Below, piece after piece: positions 33,137 through 41,375 of a DNA stretch of 64,000 bases. Location of the stretch: contig JAIXPD010000049.1 of assembly GCA_027486405.1 (NCBI GenBank), positions 1 through 64,000 on the forward strand, in the 5' to 3' direction. The DNA is from Azospirillum sp. (GTDB taxonomy: Bacteria; Pseudomonadota; Alphaproteobacteria; Azospirillales; Azospirillaceae). Every line of letters starts with the position of its first letter. Positions within the stretch are counted from its first letter, which is position 1. Both the position numbers and the translations under genes were made by a program. Under the pieces are notes generated by a model, which searched no databases, was not told where the DNA came from, and saw only the letters and a program-made list of their open reading frames with translations.

Positions 33137-34278
33137 CGCCGCCCCGTTTCGCTGTTCCGTCTCACCGCCCCGCCAACCGCGCTCCCGCCAGCCGCCCCCC
33201 CCGCCAATCGCTCCACGGTCGCCGCGCAGCCATCCAACAACGCCGCCACCACCTCCGCCGCCGGGCGGGGGCGGGCCAACCGCAGCCCTTGCCCGGCCCA
33301 CAGCGACAGGAGGTCGGCGCGCCCCTGTTGACCGGCGGCGGTGCGCAGCGGGCGGGTCAGCGCGTTTTGCAGGGGGAAGGGCAGAACCGCGTCGGGGGCA
33401 TCGACGGCCTCCACCCTTTCCATGACGCGGTTGAGGATGCCGCGCGCCGGGCGGCCGGAAAAGGCGCGGGTCAAGCGGGTCTGCTCCTCGGTCGCGGACA
33501 GGATCGCCTGTTTGTGCGCGTCGGGGATGCCCGCCTCGTCGCAGGTCAGGAAAACGGTCCCGAGTTGCACGGCGGTCGCCCCCAGCGCCAGGGCGGCGGC
33601 AACACCGCGCCCGTCCATGATGCCGCCCGAGGCGATGACCGGGACCGACACGGCGTCCACCATCTGCGGAACCAGGGCCATCGTGCCGATCAGGTTGGCG
33701 GCTGGGTCGCCGATGAAACCGCCACGATGGCCGCCTGCTTCGGCCCCCTGGGCGATCACCGCGTCCACCCCGGCCTGTTCCAGCGCCACCGCTTCGGCCA
33801 CCGTGGTGGCGGTTCCCATCACCCGCATGCCGCGCGCCTTGGCGGCAGCGACCACCTCCGCCGGGGGCGGGCCAAAGGTGACGCTGAAGGCGGCGGCCCC
33901 GCTGTCCAGCATGGCCGGGACCAGCGCGGCGAAGCCATCGCCGGGATAGGCCGGGGCGCTGGGGGCGGGCAAGCCAAGCTCCGCGTAAAACCCGGCGATC
34001 CGCTCCACCGCCGCCCCGGTCAGCGCGGCGGAGGCCGTCGGTTCGGGCTGCGGCGCGAACAGGTTGACGCCAAAGGGGCGGGTGGTGCGGGACCGGATGT
34101 CGCGCGCCCGGTCGGTCAACTGCGCGGGCGTGAGATAGGCGGCCCCGACGAAGCCGAATCCGCCCGCCTCGTTCACCGCCGCGACCAGCGCGGCGCTGTC
34201 CCCACCGCCCGCCATCGGCGCTTGGATGATGGGGGAGGGCAGGCCCAAGCGGGCCAGAGAGTCGCTGTGCGCGGTCAT
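33073..34278 (-). CDS. Nitronate monooxygenase (2-nitropropane dioxygenase family)
   Basis: 401 residues from the ATG at 34278. The TIM-barrel starts with 'PSPIIQAPMAGGGDSAALVAAVNEAGGFGFVGAAYLTP' and contains the FMN-binding and catalytic segment 'VDAVIAQGAEAGGHRGGF' and 'PVIASGGIMDGRGVAAALALGATAVQLGTVFLTCDEAG'. It oxidises nitronates to carbonyl compounds and nitrite. It is about 50 residues longer than many homologues: the C-terminal tail (RRNSETGRRHSVSFASSTLTRLRPLRLAR) is Arg/Ser-rich and about 20 of those residues overlap the end of the diguanylate cyclase gene on the other strand. That tail looks like recent read-through into the neighbour. Confidence 0.9.
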   Translation of the reverse strand: MTAHSDSLARLGLPSPIIQAPMAGGGDSAALVAAVNEAGGFGFVGAAYLTPAQLTDRARDIRSRTTRPFGVNLFAPQPEPTASAALTGAAVERIAGFYAELGLPAPSAPAYPGDGFAALVPAMLDSGAAAFSVTFGPPPAEVVAAAKARGMRVMGTATTVAEAVALEQAGVDAVIAQGAEAGGHRGGFIGDPAANLIGTMALVPQMVDAVSVPVIASGGIMDGRGVAAALALGATAVQLGTVFLTCDEAGIPDAHKQAILSATEEQTRLTRAFSGRPARGILNRVMERVEAVDAPDAVLPFPLQNALTRPLRTAAGQQGRADLLSLWAGQGLRLARPRPAAEVVAALLDGCAATVERLAGGAAGGSAVGGAVRRNSETGRRHSVSFASSTLTRLRPLRLAR

Positions 34279-34383
34279 CGCCGCCTCCGTCGCGGTCGTG
34301 AAGGGTTGGGGCGATGCTACCGCGCGCCGCACCATCACGACCAACGACTTGTTCAGAAGGCGACGTTCACTTTCAGTGAAGCT

Positions 34384-36438
34384 TTATGCCGCCCGCAGCC
34401 ACACGGCGGTGTCGTGGAACGCGGCCCCGCCCGCCGGGGGGATCGGTTCGGGCGAGGTCAGGCTGTTGATGCCCATCCCTTCGACAAAGGCGGTGTTGGG
34501 CCAGATCCCTTCCACGATGACCACGCCGCGCGGAACCCCGGCGAAGGGCTTGGCGTGCACCACCACGCTGCCCTGTGTGTTGCCCAACCGCACCGGCGCG
34601 CCGTCGGCCAGCGCCAGCGCGGTCAGATCCTCCGGGTGGATCAGGGCGGTCGGGCGGCCTTCCCGCCGTTGCGAGGTGACGGTTTCGCCAAAGGAGGTGT
34701 TCAGGAACTGGCGGGCCGGGGCCGTCACCAGCCGGAACGGGTGTTCGGCGTTGGCGTCGCGGGCGGGCGGCATGTGGTCGGGCAGCTCCGGCATGCCGCC
34801 ATAGGGACCAAGGGCGGCCCAATCCGGGGCGAAGCGGAATTTGCCGTCGGGCCAGGCGAAGCCGTTGAGGAAATGGGAGGTTTCGAAATCCGGTTGGGCG
34901 TCGATCCAGCGATCCTCGGTCAACTGGTCGGCGTTGCCCAGGCCGGAGCTTTTCAGCATGGCGTCGATGATCTCCAGCGCGGTCATGCCGAATCCCGGAT
35001 GCTCGGCCCCGACGCGGCGGGCGATTTCGGAAATCACCCAATGGTTTTCGCGCGCCTCGTGCTGCGGCTCGATCAGCTTGCGGCCGATCAGGATGTGCAT
35101 CTGCCCGCCGCCGCGATACAGGTCGTCATGCTCCAGGAAGGTGGTGGCCGGGATCACCAGATCGGCCAGTTGCGCGGTGTCGGTCATGAACTGCTCGTGC
35201 ACGGCGACGAACAGATCCTCGCGCAGGAAGCCTTGGCGCACCCGGTTGGAATCCGGGCAGATCGCCGCCGGGTTGGTGTTCTGGATCAGCATCGCCTTGA
35301 CCGGCGGGCCGCTGGTCAGGTCGCGCGGGTCGCCGGTCAACACCGCGCCGATGCGCGACTGGTCGAAGCTGCGCACCCGCGTGTCCTGCCGGTCCAGCCC
35401 CTCCGACAGGGTGCGGTCGATGCGGTAGATGCCCGACGAGCAATAGAGCGCGCCGCCGCCCTTGTGCTGCCACGATCCGGTGACGATGGGCAGGCAGGAC
35501 ACCGCGTGCATCTGGGCCGCCCCGTTGTGGCTGCGGCTGACGCCGTAGCCCAGGCGCAGATAGCTGCGCGGGGTGGAGCCGTAGAGCCGGGCGAATCCCT
35601 CGATCGCCTCCACCGTCAGGCCGGTGATGGCGGCGGCCCATTCCGGGGTGCGGCTGGCCAGATGGGCTTCGAAGCGGTCGGCGTCGGCGGTCAGGCGGGC
35701 GAGGTACGCGCGGTCGGCGTAGCCCTCGCGGAACAGCACGTGCATCACCGCGCAGGCCAGCGCGCCATCGGTGCCGGGGCGCAGCATCAGATGCAGATCG
35801 GACACCTCGGCCGTTCCGGTGCGGTAGGGGTCGATGGTGACGAGCTTCGCCCCCCGGCCCTTGCGGGCGCGGCTGATGTGGGTCATCACGTTGACCTGCG
35901 TGGCGACCGGGTTGCCGCCCCAATTCACGATCAGGTCGCTGTCGGCCATTTCGCGGGGGTCGGCCCCCCTGATGTCGCCATAACCCGCCATCCAGCCCAT
36001 GTTGGCCGGGGTGTCGCAAACGGTGCTGGTCTGGCGCGAATAGCCTTTGACGTGGCGCAGCCGGTTGATGCTGCCGCGCTGCACCAGCCCCATGGTTCCG
36101 GCGTAATAGAGCGGCCAAACCGCTTCGGCCCCATGGGTCCGCTCGGCCTTCAGGAACTCTTCGGCGATGCGGTCCAGCGCCTCGTCCCAGCCGATGGCGG
36201 TCCATTGCCCCGATCCCTTCGGGCCGCTGCGCAGCAGCGGGGTTTTCAGCCGGTCGGGCGAATGGACCCGTTCGGCGTAGCGGCTGACCTTGGCGCAGAT
36301 CACCCCCGCCGTGTAGCTGTTCTCCGCCGCGCCGCGCACCTTGCCGATGCGGTCGGGGGCGAGCCGTTCCACCTCCAGGGCGCAGGTGCTGGGGCAATCA
36401 TGCGGACAGGCGGTGGGCAGGAACGGCGACGACGTCAC
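34384..36438 (-). CDS. Molybdopterin-dependent oxidoreductase
   Basis: 684 residues from a GTG at 36438 with GAGGG seven bases upstream; a TTG at 36465 would add nine residues. The N-terminal [4Fe-4S] motif is C-x3-C-x3-C (TACPHDCPSTCAL) with a fourth Cys in GVICAKVSRY. The molybdopterin domains follow ('NWGGNPVATQVNVMTHI', 'LVTIDPYRTGTAEVSDLHLMLRPGTDGALACAVMHVL'). A C-terminal dinucleotide-binding domain contains 'LNTSFGETVTSQRREGRPTALIHPEDLTAL'. There is no Tat signal, so it is cytosolic. The family includes formate-dehydrogenase-like and thiosulfate-reductase-like enzymes; the substrate is unknown. No partner subunit is adjacent. Confidence 0.87.
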   Translation of the reverse strand: MTSSPFLPTACPHDCPSTCALEVERLAPDRIGKVRGAAENSYTAGVICAKVSRYAERVHSPDRLKTPLLRSGPKGSGQWTAIGWDEALDRIAEEFLKAERTHGAEAVWPLYYAGTMGLVQRGSINRLRHVKGYSRQTSTVCDTPANMGWMAGYGDIRGADPREMADSDLIVNWGGNPVATQVNVMTHISRARKGRGAKLVTIDPYRTGTAEVSDLHLMLRPGTDGALACAVMHVLFREGYADRAYLARLTADADRFEAHLASRTPEWAAAITGLTVEAIEGFARLYGSTPRSYLRLGYGVSRSHNGAAQMHAVSCLPIVTGSWQHKGGGALYCSSGIYRIDRTLSEGLDRQDTRVRSFDQSRIGAVLTGDPRDLTSGPPVKAMLIQNTNPAAICPDSNRVRQGFLREDLFVAVHEQFMTDTAQLADLVIPATTFLEHDDLYRGGGQMHILIGRKLIEPQHEARENHWVISEIARRVGAEHPGFGMTALEIIDAMLKSSGLGNADQLTEDRWIDAQPDFETSHFLNGFAWPDGKFRFAPDWAALGPYGGMPELPDHMPPARDANAEHPFRLVTAPARQFLNTSFGETVTSQRREGRPTALIHPEDLTALALADGAPVRLGNTQGSVVVHAKPFAGVPRGVVIVEGIWPNTAFVEGMGINSLTSPEPIPPAGGAAFHDTAVWLRAA

Positions 36439-36504
36439 GGCGGGACCCTCTGAGTTCGTGCACAAAGAAGCGGCAGCGAGTGTAGGGCCGTTGCCGCCGC
36501 CGCT

Positions 36505-38046
36505 TCAACCCGCGTTGGACAAAAAGTCTGGTGGGGGGCTTAACGAGTGGCGATGCAGCCCGCGCCGGGCGTACACCTCGTCCCCACCGAAAAAGCGGCA
36601 CACCCGGTCATAGCCAAGCCCGTCCATCAGGGCGCGCAGGCCGGGGTCCTCCTGCGGGTTTTCCAGGGAAAACACGTCGATGGTGACGCGGGAAAAGTCG
36701 ATGGACTCGATGATGCTGCGCTCGGCCCCTTCGGTGTCGATGGAGCAGTACTGAACGTGGGTGATGCCATGGTCGGCCAACACCGCGCCCAGCCGCCGCA
36801 CCGGCACGGTGATGAGCCGTTTGTCGTGGATGAGGGTGTCGACGAAGGCCCGCTGGTCGGGATCAAAGGTTTCGCTGAGGCCCCCCATCATCGCCGGACC
36901 GTCGAGGATGTCCAGAAACTCGGCCTCCCCCTCCCGATTGGCCAGGGCGATGTTCAGGTTCGGGCCGGGCCGGTTGCGCGCCAGCGCGGCGAAGCGGGTG
37001 GGGGACGCCTCCACACACAGGCCGGTCCACCCCATCTCGCGTTCGAAAAACAGGGTGTTGGACCAGGTGACGCCGTCATAGGCCCCGATGTCGAGGAAGA
37101 CGCCGCCGGTCCGATCGGGAAAGAAGGTCCGATGGACGAAGGCGTCCTGCCCCTCATGCCCGTGATGGGCGGGGTGAAGGCCAAGCGCGCGTTCCACCTC
37201 CCACAAGGCGCTGCGGACGGCGCTGTGGTCGGGGTCGTCGGCCAGGGCGCGGCGGTACTGGGCGGCGGCCTCGGCCAAGCGCCCGATGGTGCGCAGCAGC
37301 AGCCCCAAGCGCGGACGGACGGGGGAGCGTTCCGGGGCCAGCGCCACCGCGCGGGACAGGGCGCTGGCGGCGTCGGTGAACGCCTCCCCCACATGCAGGC
37401 TTTCGCCCAGCCCCTGCCACAGATCGGCGCGGTCGGGCGCGAGGGCCAACGCGGCGCGCAGATCGGCCTGCGCCCCGGCGCTGTCCTGGGTCTGCTGGCG
37501 CAGCGCGGCGCGGGCGGCCAGGGCGTCGGCGTCGATCTGAAGGCGAATGCGGCGGGACAGCAGGGGCAACGCCGCGTCGACCTCGCACAACCCGATCAGA
37601 TTGCTGATGACAGCGACGAAATCGGGTTGGATCGCCAACGCCAACCGATACCAATCGGCGGCCTGCGTGGCGGAGGTTTGCCCGCTTCCCAACCGGGCGG
37701 CGGTCAGCGCCAGCGCGGCCAGCGCGTCGTCCCGGTCCGGCGTCAGGGTCAGGGCCTGCCGGTACTGGGCGGCGGCCTGGGTCAGACGACCGGCGCGGCG
37801 GAGCAGATCGGCCAGATTGATCCGGCAATCGGTGGTGGCCGGGGTGAGCGCGATGGCCTTTTGCATCCAGGCGATGCCCTGATCCGTCCGGCCACGCTGG
37901 CCCGCCAGCACCCCGGACAGATGCAGGGCGTCGGGTTGTCCGGGCGCTGCCGTCAGAATCCGGCGGTACAGCGTGTCCGCCTCGTTCAGCCGCCCGGCCT
38001 GGTGAAGGTCAAGCGCGATGGACAGCGCTTCTGCAAGGGTGGCCAT
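36505..38046 (-). CDS. TPR protein with C-terminal FkbM-type methyltransferase
   Basis: 513 residues from the ATG at 38046; an ATG at 38079 is possible. Residues about 1-290 are TPR-like repeats (IALDLHQAGRLNEADTLYRRILTAAPGQPDALHLSGVLAGQRG and following). Residues about 310-490 form an FkbM methyltransferase: GGVFLDIGAYDGVTWSNTLFFEREMGWTGLCVEASPTRF binds S-adenosylmethionine and 'HVQYCSIDTEGAERSIIESIDF' follows. The combination is seen in proteins that modify glycans or lipids at the cell surface; the target is unknown. Predicted cytosolic. It has its own transcription unit and no glycan genes nearby. Confidence 0.85.
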   Translation of the reverse strand: MATLAEALSIALDLHQAGRLNEADTLYRRILTAAPGQPDALHLSGVLAGQRGRTDQGIAWMQKAIALTPATTDCRINLADLLRRAGRLTQAAAQYRQALTLTPDRDDALAALALTAARLGSGQTSATQAADWYRLALAIQPDFVAVISNLIGLCEVDAALPLLSRRIRLQIDADALAARAALRQQTQDSAGAQADLRAALALAPDRADLWQGLGESLHVGEAFTDAASALSRAVALAPERSPVRPRLGLLLRTIGRLAEAAAQYRRALADDPDHSAVRSALWEVERALGLHPAHHGHEGQDAFVHRTFFPDRTGGVFLDIGAYDGVTWSNTLFFEREMGWTGLCVEASPTRFAALARNRPGPNLNIALANREGEAEFLDILDGPAMMGGLSETFDPDQRAFVDTLIHDKRLITVPVRRLGAVLADHGITHVQYCSIDTEGAERSIIESIDFSRVTIDVFSLENPQEDPGLRALMDGLGYDRVCRFFGGDEVYARRGLHRHSLSPPPDFLSNAG

Positions 38047-38172
38047 CGCGCCGCATGGGTCTGGGGGGTGAACCGACATCAACCCCAAGACTGCACCGCA
38101 ATCAAGGCGCTGCGCACGCAAAAGATGCATCCTGGGCCGATGTGTCGCAGCGACGCCATGGCGAATGGGGGG

Positions 38173-38955
38173 TCATTTCACCTTGGCGCGCTGTTCCGCC
38201 GCCCGTTGGTCTTCGGCGCGCTTGCGTTCGGCTTCGACCTTGGCGCGCCATTCGGCGGCGCGTTGGTCCTCGGCGCGTTTGCGCTCGATCTCCTCATGGC
38301 CCCGCCGTTCCTGCGCGCGCTGTTCTTCGGCGCGCCTGCGGTCGGCCTCCTCGCGGGCGCGCTGTTCGGCGGCCCGTTGCTCTTCGGCACGTTTGCGGTC
38401 GGCGGCCTCGGGCGATTGGGATGCCACCGCGTGTTTCAGCGTGCGACGGGCGATGAGCGTCTCGGCGGCTGCGGTGTCGAGGCCGGGGATCTGGGCGTAC
38501 TCATCGGTCAACATCCAGGGGATGGATCCGCGCTGGTTCTGGTCGGCCGCGCGCTTGGCGATCATCTGCCCAATCCGGTCCCGGTCGGTGTCCGCAATCA
38601 AACCCATCGTGCCCGCGCGCGTCCACCGCCGGGCCGGGGAGATCGCCTCTGGTTTGGATTTGAAGCGCTTCGCCTCCTCGGTGAACGCCTCGACCAGCGC
38701 GTCGCTGATGCCGGGGTTGCGCTGCGTCATGGTGCGCAGGGCGTCGCGCGAGGCGCTGGAAAGGGGCGGGCCATCAAGCCAGCGCTGGATGTCGGCGATT
38801 CCGGCGAACGCGCCCATGGGCGGCGAAACCTCTCCCGCCACACTGAGCGGGGAGGGGGCCGAGGCCACGGCGAACGCCGGGCGCAAGTCGCCAAGCGGGC
38901 CGGTCAGCAGGCAGGACAGGGCAAGCAACGAAACCAGACCACGCTTTGACGGCAT
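38173..38955 (-). CDS. Secreted protein with a charged repeat tail, unknown function
   Basis: 260 residues with a signal peptide (MPSKRGLVSLLALSCLLTGPLGDLRPAFA). Residues about 45-175 form an unrecognised domain (IQRWLDGPPLSSASRDALRTMTQ...). From about residue 185 to the end the protein is made of near-repeats of RKRAEEQRAAEQRAREEA, about 14-18 residues each, and should form a long single charged helix or coiled coil. It could span the periplasm, as TolA-like tails do, but no membrane anchor other than the signal peptide is seen. It stands alone between unlinked genes. Confidence 0.72.
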   Translation of the reverse strand: MPSKRGLVSLLALSCLLTGPLGDLRPAFAVASAPSPLSVAGEVSPPMGAFAGIADIQRWLDGPPLSSASRDALRTMTQRNPGISDALVEAFTEEAKRFKSKPEAISPARRWTRAGTMGLIADTDRDRIGQMIAKRAADQNQRGSIPWMLTDEYAQIPGLDTAAAETLIARRTLKHAVASQSPEAADRKRAEEQRAAEQRAREEADRRRAEEQRAQERRGHEEIERKRAEDQRAAEWRAKVEAERKRAEDQRAAEQRAKVK

Positions 38956-39316
38956 CTTGATCTCCCGGTGCGCGCATGGGGATGACTGGGAAACGGCAAA
39001 AAAGCCGTGTTGACAGAGGAAGACGCGACCGTCTGTTGACGGAAATCAGAAAAAACGTGGGAAAAGAGGCGTGAACGGCCAGCATCATCACGATCTGGCA
39101 CCGCCGCGTGCGGAACAGGTCCTTTCGTCATGCTTGTCGCAACGCGGCCCGTGATGGGCGTGACTGCATGGGAAAACGGGTGTCGACGCGGATCTATTCC
39201 CGTCAAGGCGCGTCTTTTTTTGATGCACAAACAGGAACGGGCGCGGCCGAATGGACCGCGCCCGCTTCATCGGACATTTGGGGATCGGATGTGATCCGAT
39301 CAGGCCGCCGATGATT
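38956..39316. other. 361-bp intergenic region with hairpins
   Basis: No gene found. It contains a small hairpin ACGGC-AAAAAA-GCCGT (38993-39008), TTGACA at 39010 and a second plus-strand hairpin GACGCG (39185-39190) / CGCGTC (39209-39214) followed by seven T (39215-39221). The latter looks like a plus-strand terminator although both flanking genes run on the minus strand, so an unannotated plus-strand small RNA is possible. Confidence 0.4.
39238..39264 (-). terminator. Hairpin after the TRAP transporter operon
   Basis: Perfect 9-bp stem CGGGCGCGG (39238-39246) / CCGCGCCCG (39256-39264), 52 bp past the end of the large permease gene. Read on the minus strand it is followed by TTCCTGTTTGTG, a weak T-tract. 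Confidence 0.6.
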
Positions 39317-40615
39317 TTACATGAAGCCCAACAGACGCGGGAACCACAGGGTGATCGCCGGGATGTAGGTGACGGCACCCAGGAAGATCAGCATGGTCAG
39401 CAGCCACGGCCACACGGCCACGGTCAGTTCGGTGATGCCCATCTTGGTGATGCCGCTGGCGACGTAGAGGTTCAGGCCGACCGGCGGGTGGCACATGCCG
39501 ACTTCCATGTTCACGACGATCAGGATGCCGAAATGCACGGGATCGATGCCCAGCTTCATCGCGACCGGGAACAGGATCGGCGCCAGGATGAGGACGATGG
39601 ACGACGGCTCCATGAAGTTGCCGGCGGCCAGCAGCACGATGTTCACCACCAGCAGGAACACCCAGACGCCCATGTTCTGGTCCATGATCCAGCCGGCCAT
39701 CGTCTGCGGGATCTGCTCCGACGTCATCAGGAACGAGAACAGCACGGCGTTGGTGATGATGTAGAGCAGCATGGCCGACATGCTGGCGCTGTCCAGCAGC
39801 ACCTTGGGCACGCGGCTCAACGGCATGTCCTTGTAGACGAAGACCGCCACAATGAAGGCGTAGACCGCCGCCATCGCCGCCGCTTCGGTCGGGGTGAACA
39901 CGCCGCTGTAGATGCCGCCCATGACGACGACGATCAGCAGCAGGCCCCAGAAGCTTTCACGCAGCGCGCTGAAGCGCTGTGCGGCGGTGGCCTTGGGCAG
40001 GCGGGGGTAGCCGAACTTGCGGGCGCGGTACCAGGTGGTAAAGCCCAGCAGGAAGGCCAGCATCAGACCGGGGACGACGCCAGCGATGAACATCTGGCCG
40101 ATCGACGGCGCTTGCGGGTGGCCGGTGGTGGCCACGCAGTACATCACCATCACGATGGACGGCGGGATCAGGATGCCCAGCGCGCCCGAGGTGGTGATGA
40201 TGCCCGCGCCGAAATTGCGCGGGAAGCCCTGCGCCACCATGGCGGGCAGGATGATGGACCCGATGGCGACCACGGTGGCCGGGCTGGACCCCGACACCGC
40301 CGCGAACAGCGCGCAGGCCATGACGCCCGCCAGACCAAGCCCGCCATGCCAATGGCCGACCATGGATGTCGCAAAATTGATCATGCGGCGCGCGACACCG
40401 CCGTGCGTCAGGAAGTTGCCCGCCAGGATGAAGAACGGGATCGCCATGATCTCGAACTTCTCGATGCCGGTGAACAGCTTCAAGGCGACGGCGTTGATCG
40501 GCACGTCGGTCATGGTGAACAGGAAGGTCAGAACGGTCAGACCCAGCGAAATGGAAATCGGCATGCCGGTCAGCATCAGAACCAGCAGAAGACCGAAGAT
40601 GATGGCCGCGCTCAT
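39317..40615 (-). CDS. dctM: TRAP transporter large permease (DctM)
   Basis: 432 residues, the usual length for DctM, with about 12 membrane helices; it starts MSAAIIFGLLLVLMLTGMPISISLGLTVL and contains 'AIPFFILAGNFLTHGG', 'AVSGSSPATVVAIGSIILPAM' and 'FMEPSSIVLILAPILFPVAMKLGIDPVHFGILIVVNMEVGM-HPPVG'-type segments (here GMCHPPVGLNLYV). It forms the ion-coupled channel of a tripartite importer for C4-dicarboxylates or other organic acids. Its start overlaps the small-permease stop by 4 bp. Confidence 0.95.
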   Translation of the reverse strand: MSAAIIFGLLLVLMLTGMPISISLGLTVLTFLFTMTDVPINAVALKLFTGIEKFEIMAIPFFILAGNFLTHGGVARRMINFATSMVGHWHGGLGLAGVMACALFAAVSGSSPATVVAIGSIILPAMVAQGFPRNFGAGIITTSGALGILIPPSIVMVMYCVATTGHPQAPSIGQMFIAGVVPGLMLAFLLGFTTWYRARKFGYPRLPKATAAQRFSALRESFWGLLLIVVVMGGIYSGVFTPTEAAAMAAVYAFIVAVFVYKDMPLSRVPKVLLDSASMSAMLLYIITNAVLFSFLMTSEQIPQTMAGWIMDQNMGVWVFLLVVNIVLLAAGNFMEPSSIVLILAPILFPVAMKLGIDPVHFGILIVVNMEVGMCHPPVGLNLYVASGITKMGITELTVAVWPWLLTMLIFLGAVTYIPAITLWFPRLLGFM

Positions 40616-41181
40616 GCCGGGCCTCCTTCTTTGGCGGCCTCGACCGGGTCGATGCCATCAACATGGGCGTGATCGTGGTGGGGCAGTTCGCCGGTGCGGA
40701 TGAACGCCACGGCCACCTGAAGGAAGCGGAAGCACATCAGGTAGGATCCCAGCGGGATCGCCAGATACACCAGCCACATCGGCGCTTCCAGATCGGCGGA
40801 GACCTGTTCGGTCTGGGCGATGTGGTAGACGAAATTGGCCCCCAGCGACCCGACGATGCCGGTGAACAGCGCGCCGGCCCCCAGCCCGATCAGCACGAAT
40901 TTCTTGTGCAGATCCGGCGGCATCCGGTTGATGACCACGTCGACGCCGACATGGATGCCGGTGCGCACGCCATAGGCGGCCCCGAATTTGGCCATCCACA
41001 CGAACAGATAAATGCAAAGCTCCTGCGCCCAGGACAGATCCCAGCGCAGGACATAATCCTGGAGGGCCGGGATGCCGGAAACATAACGATGGAGGACGGC
41101 GGCAAAAATAACGAGCGTCGCCACCGCCATCAGGGAAGCGATCAACGCTTCCTCCAGGCGATCAAGCAAACGGAGAATCAT
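40612..41181 (-). CDS. dctQ: TRAP transporter small permease (DctQ)
   Basis: 189 residues from the ATG at 41181. Four membrane helices are expected (ALIASLMAVATLVIFAAVLHRYV near the N-terminus). The family motif 'LSWAQELCIYLFVWMAKFGAAYGVRTGIHVGVDVVI' lies at about 50-85. The His/Asp tail (ELPHHDHAHVDGIDP) is unusual but of unknown meaning. It works with DctM and the binding protein DctP. A REP-like palindrome separates it from dctP. Confidence 0.92.
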   Translation of the reverse strand: MILRLLDRLEEALIASLMAVATLVIFAAVLHRYVSGIPALQDYVLRWDLSWAQELCIYLFVWMAKFGAAYGVRTGIHVGVDVVINRMPPDLHKKFVLIGLGAGALFTGIVGSLGANFVYHIAQTEQVSADLEAPMWLVYLAIPLGSYLMCFRFLQVAVAFIRTGELPHHDHAHVDGIDPVEAAKEGGPA

Positions 41182-41230
41182 GGCGGGAAGCTCCCGGATG
41201 TGCGGAGGGCAGGCGGGAAGGGCGCGGGGG

Positions 41231-41345
41231 GCGGTCCCCCTCTCCCCCCCCGGGGAGAGGGAAGGGGTAAGGGGGAAGCGGCGCGAGGGATTGTCCGGCA
41301 GGCGGACCCCCCTCACCCTGACCCTCTCCCCGGGGGGGAGAGGGG
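41231..41345. repeat. Composite palindromic intergenic repeat (REP-like), copy 2
   Basis: Same design as the copy at 28231-28340: CCCCCTCTCC...GGGGAGAGGG (41236-41261), a spacer with TTGTCCGGCAGGCGGA, then CCCCTCACCCTGACC and CTCTCCCC/GGGGGAGAGG. It lies between dctP and dctQ. Both copies separate the binding-protein gene from the permease genes of an importer. Confidence 0.8.
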
Positions 41346-41375
41346 ATGACGTCCGATGTTTGGCCGAATTGTGTC

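Noticed and set aside
33133..36453. A 1106-codon open frame on the plus strand
   Set aside because: It lies opposite the nitronate monooxygenase and molybdopterin oxidoreductase genes; its product is His/Arg/Gly-rich with no domain, as expected of an antisense frame in high-GC DNA.
36547..38949. An 800-codon open frame on the plus strand
   Set aside because: Antisense to the TPR/FkbM gene and the secreted repeat-tail gene, both of which show clear protein features.
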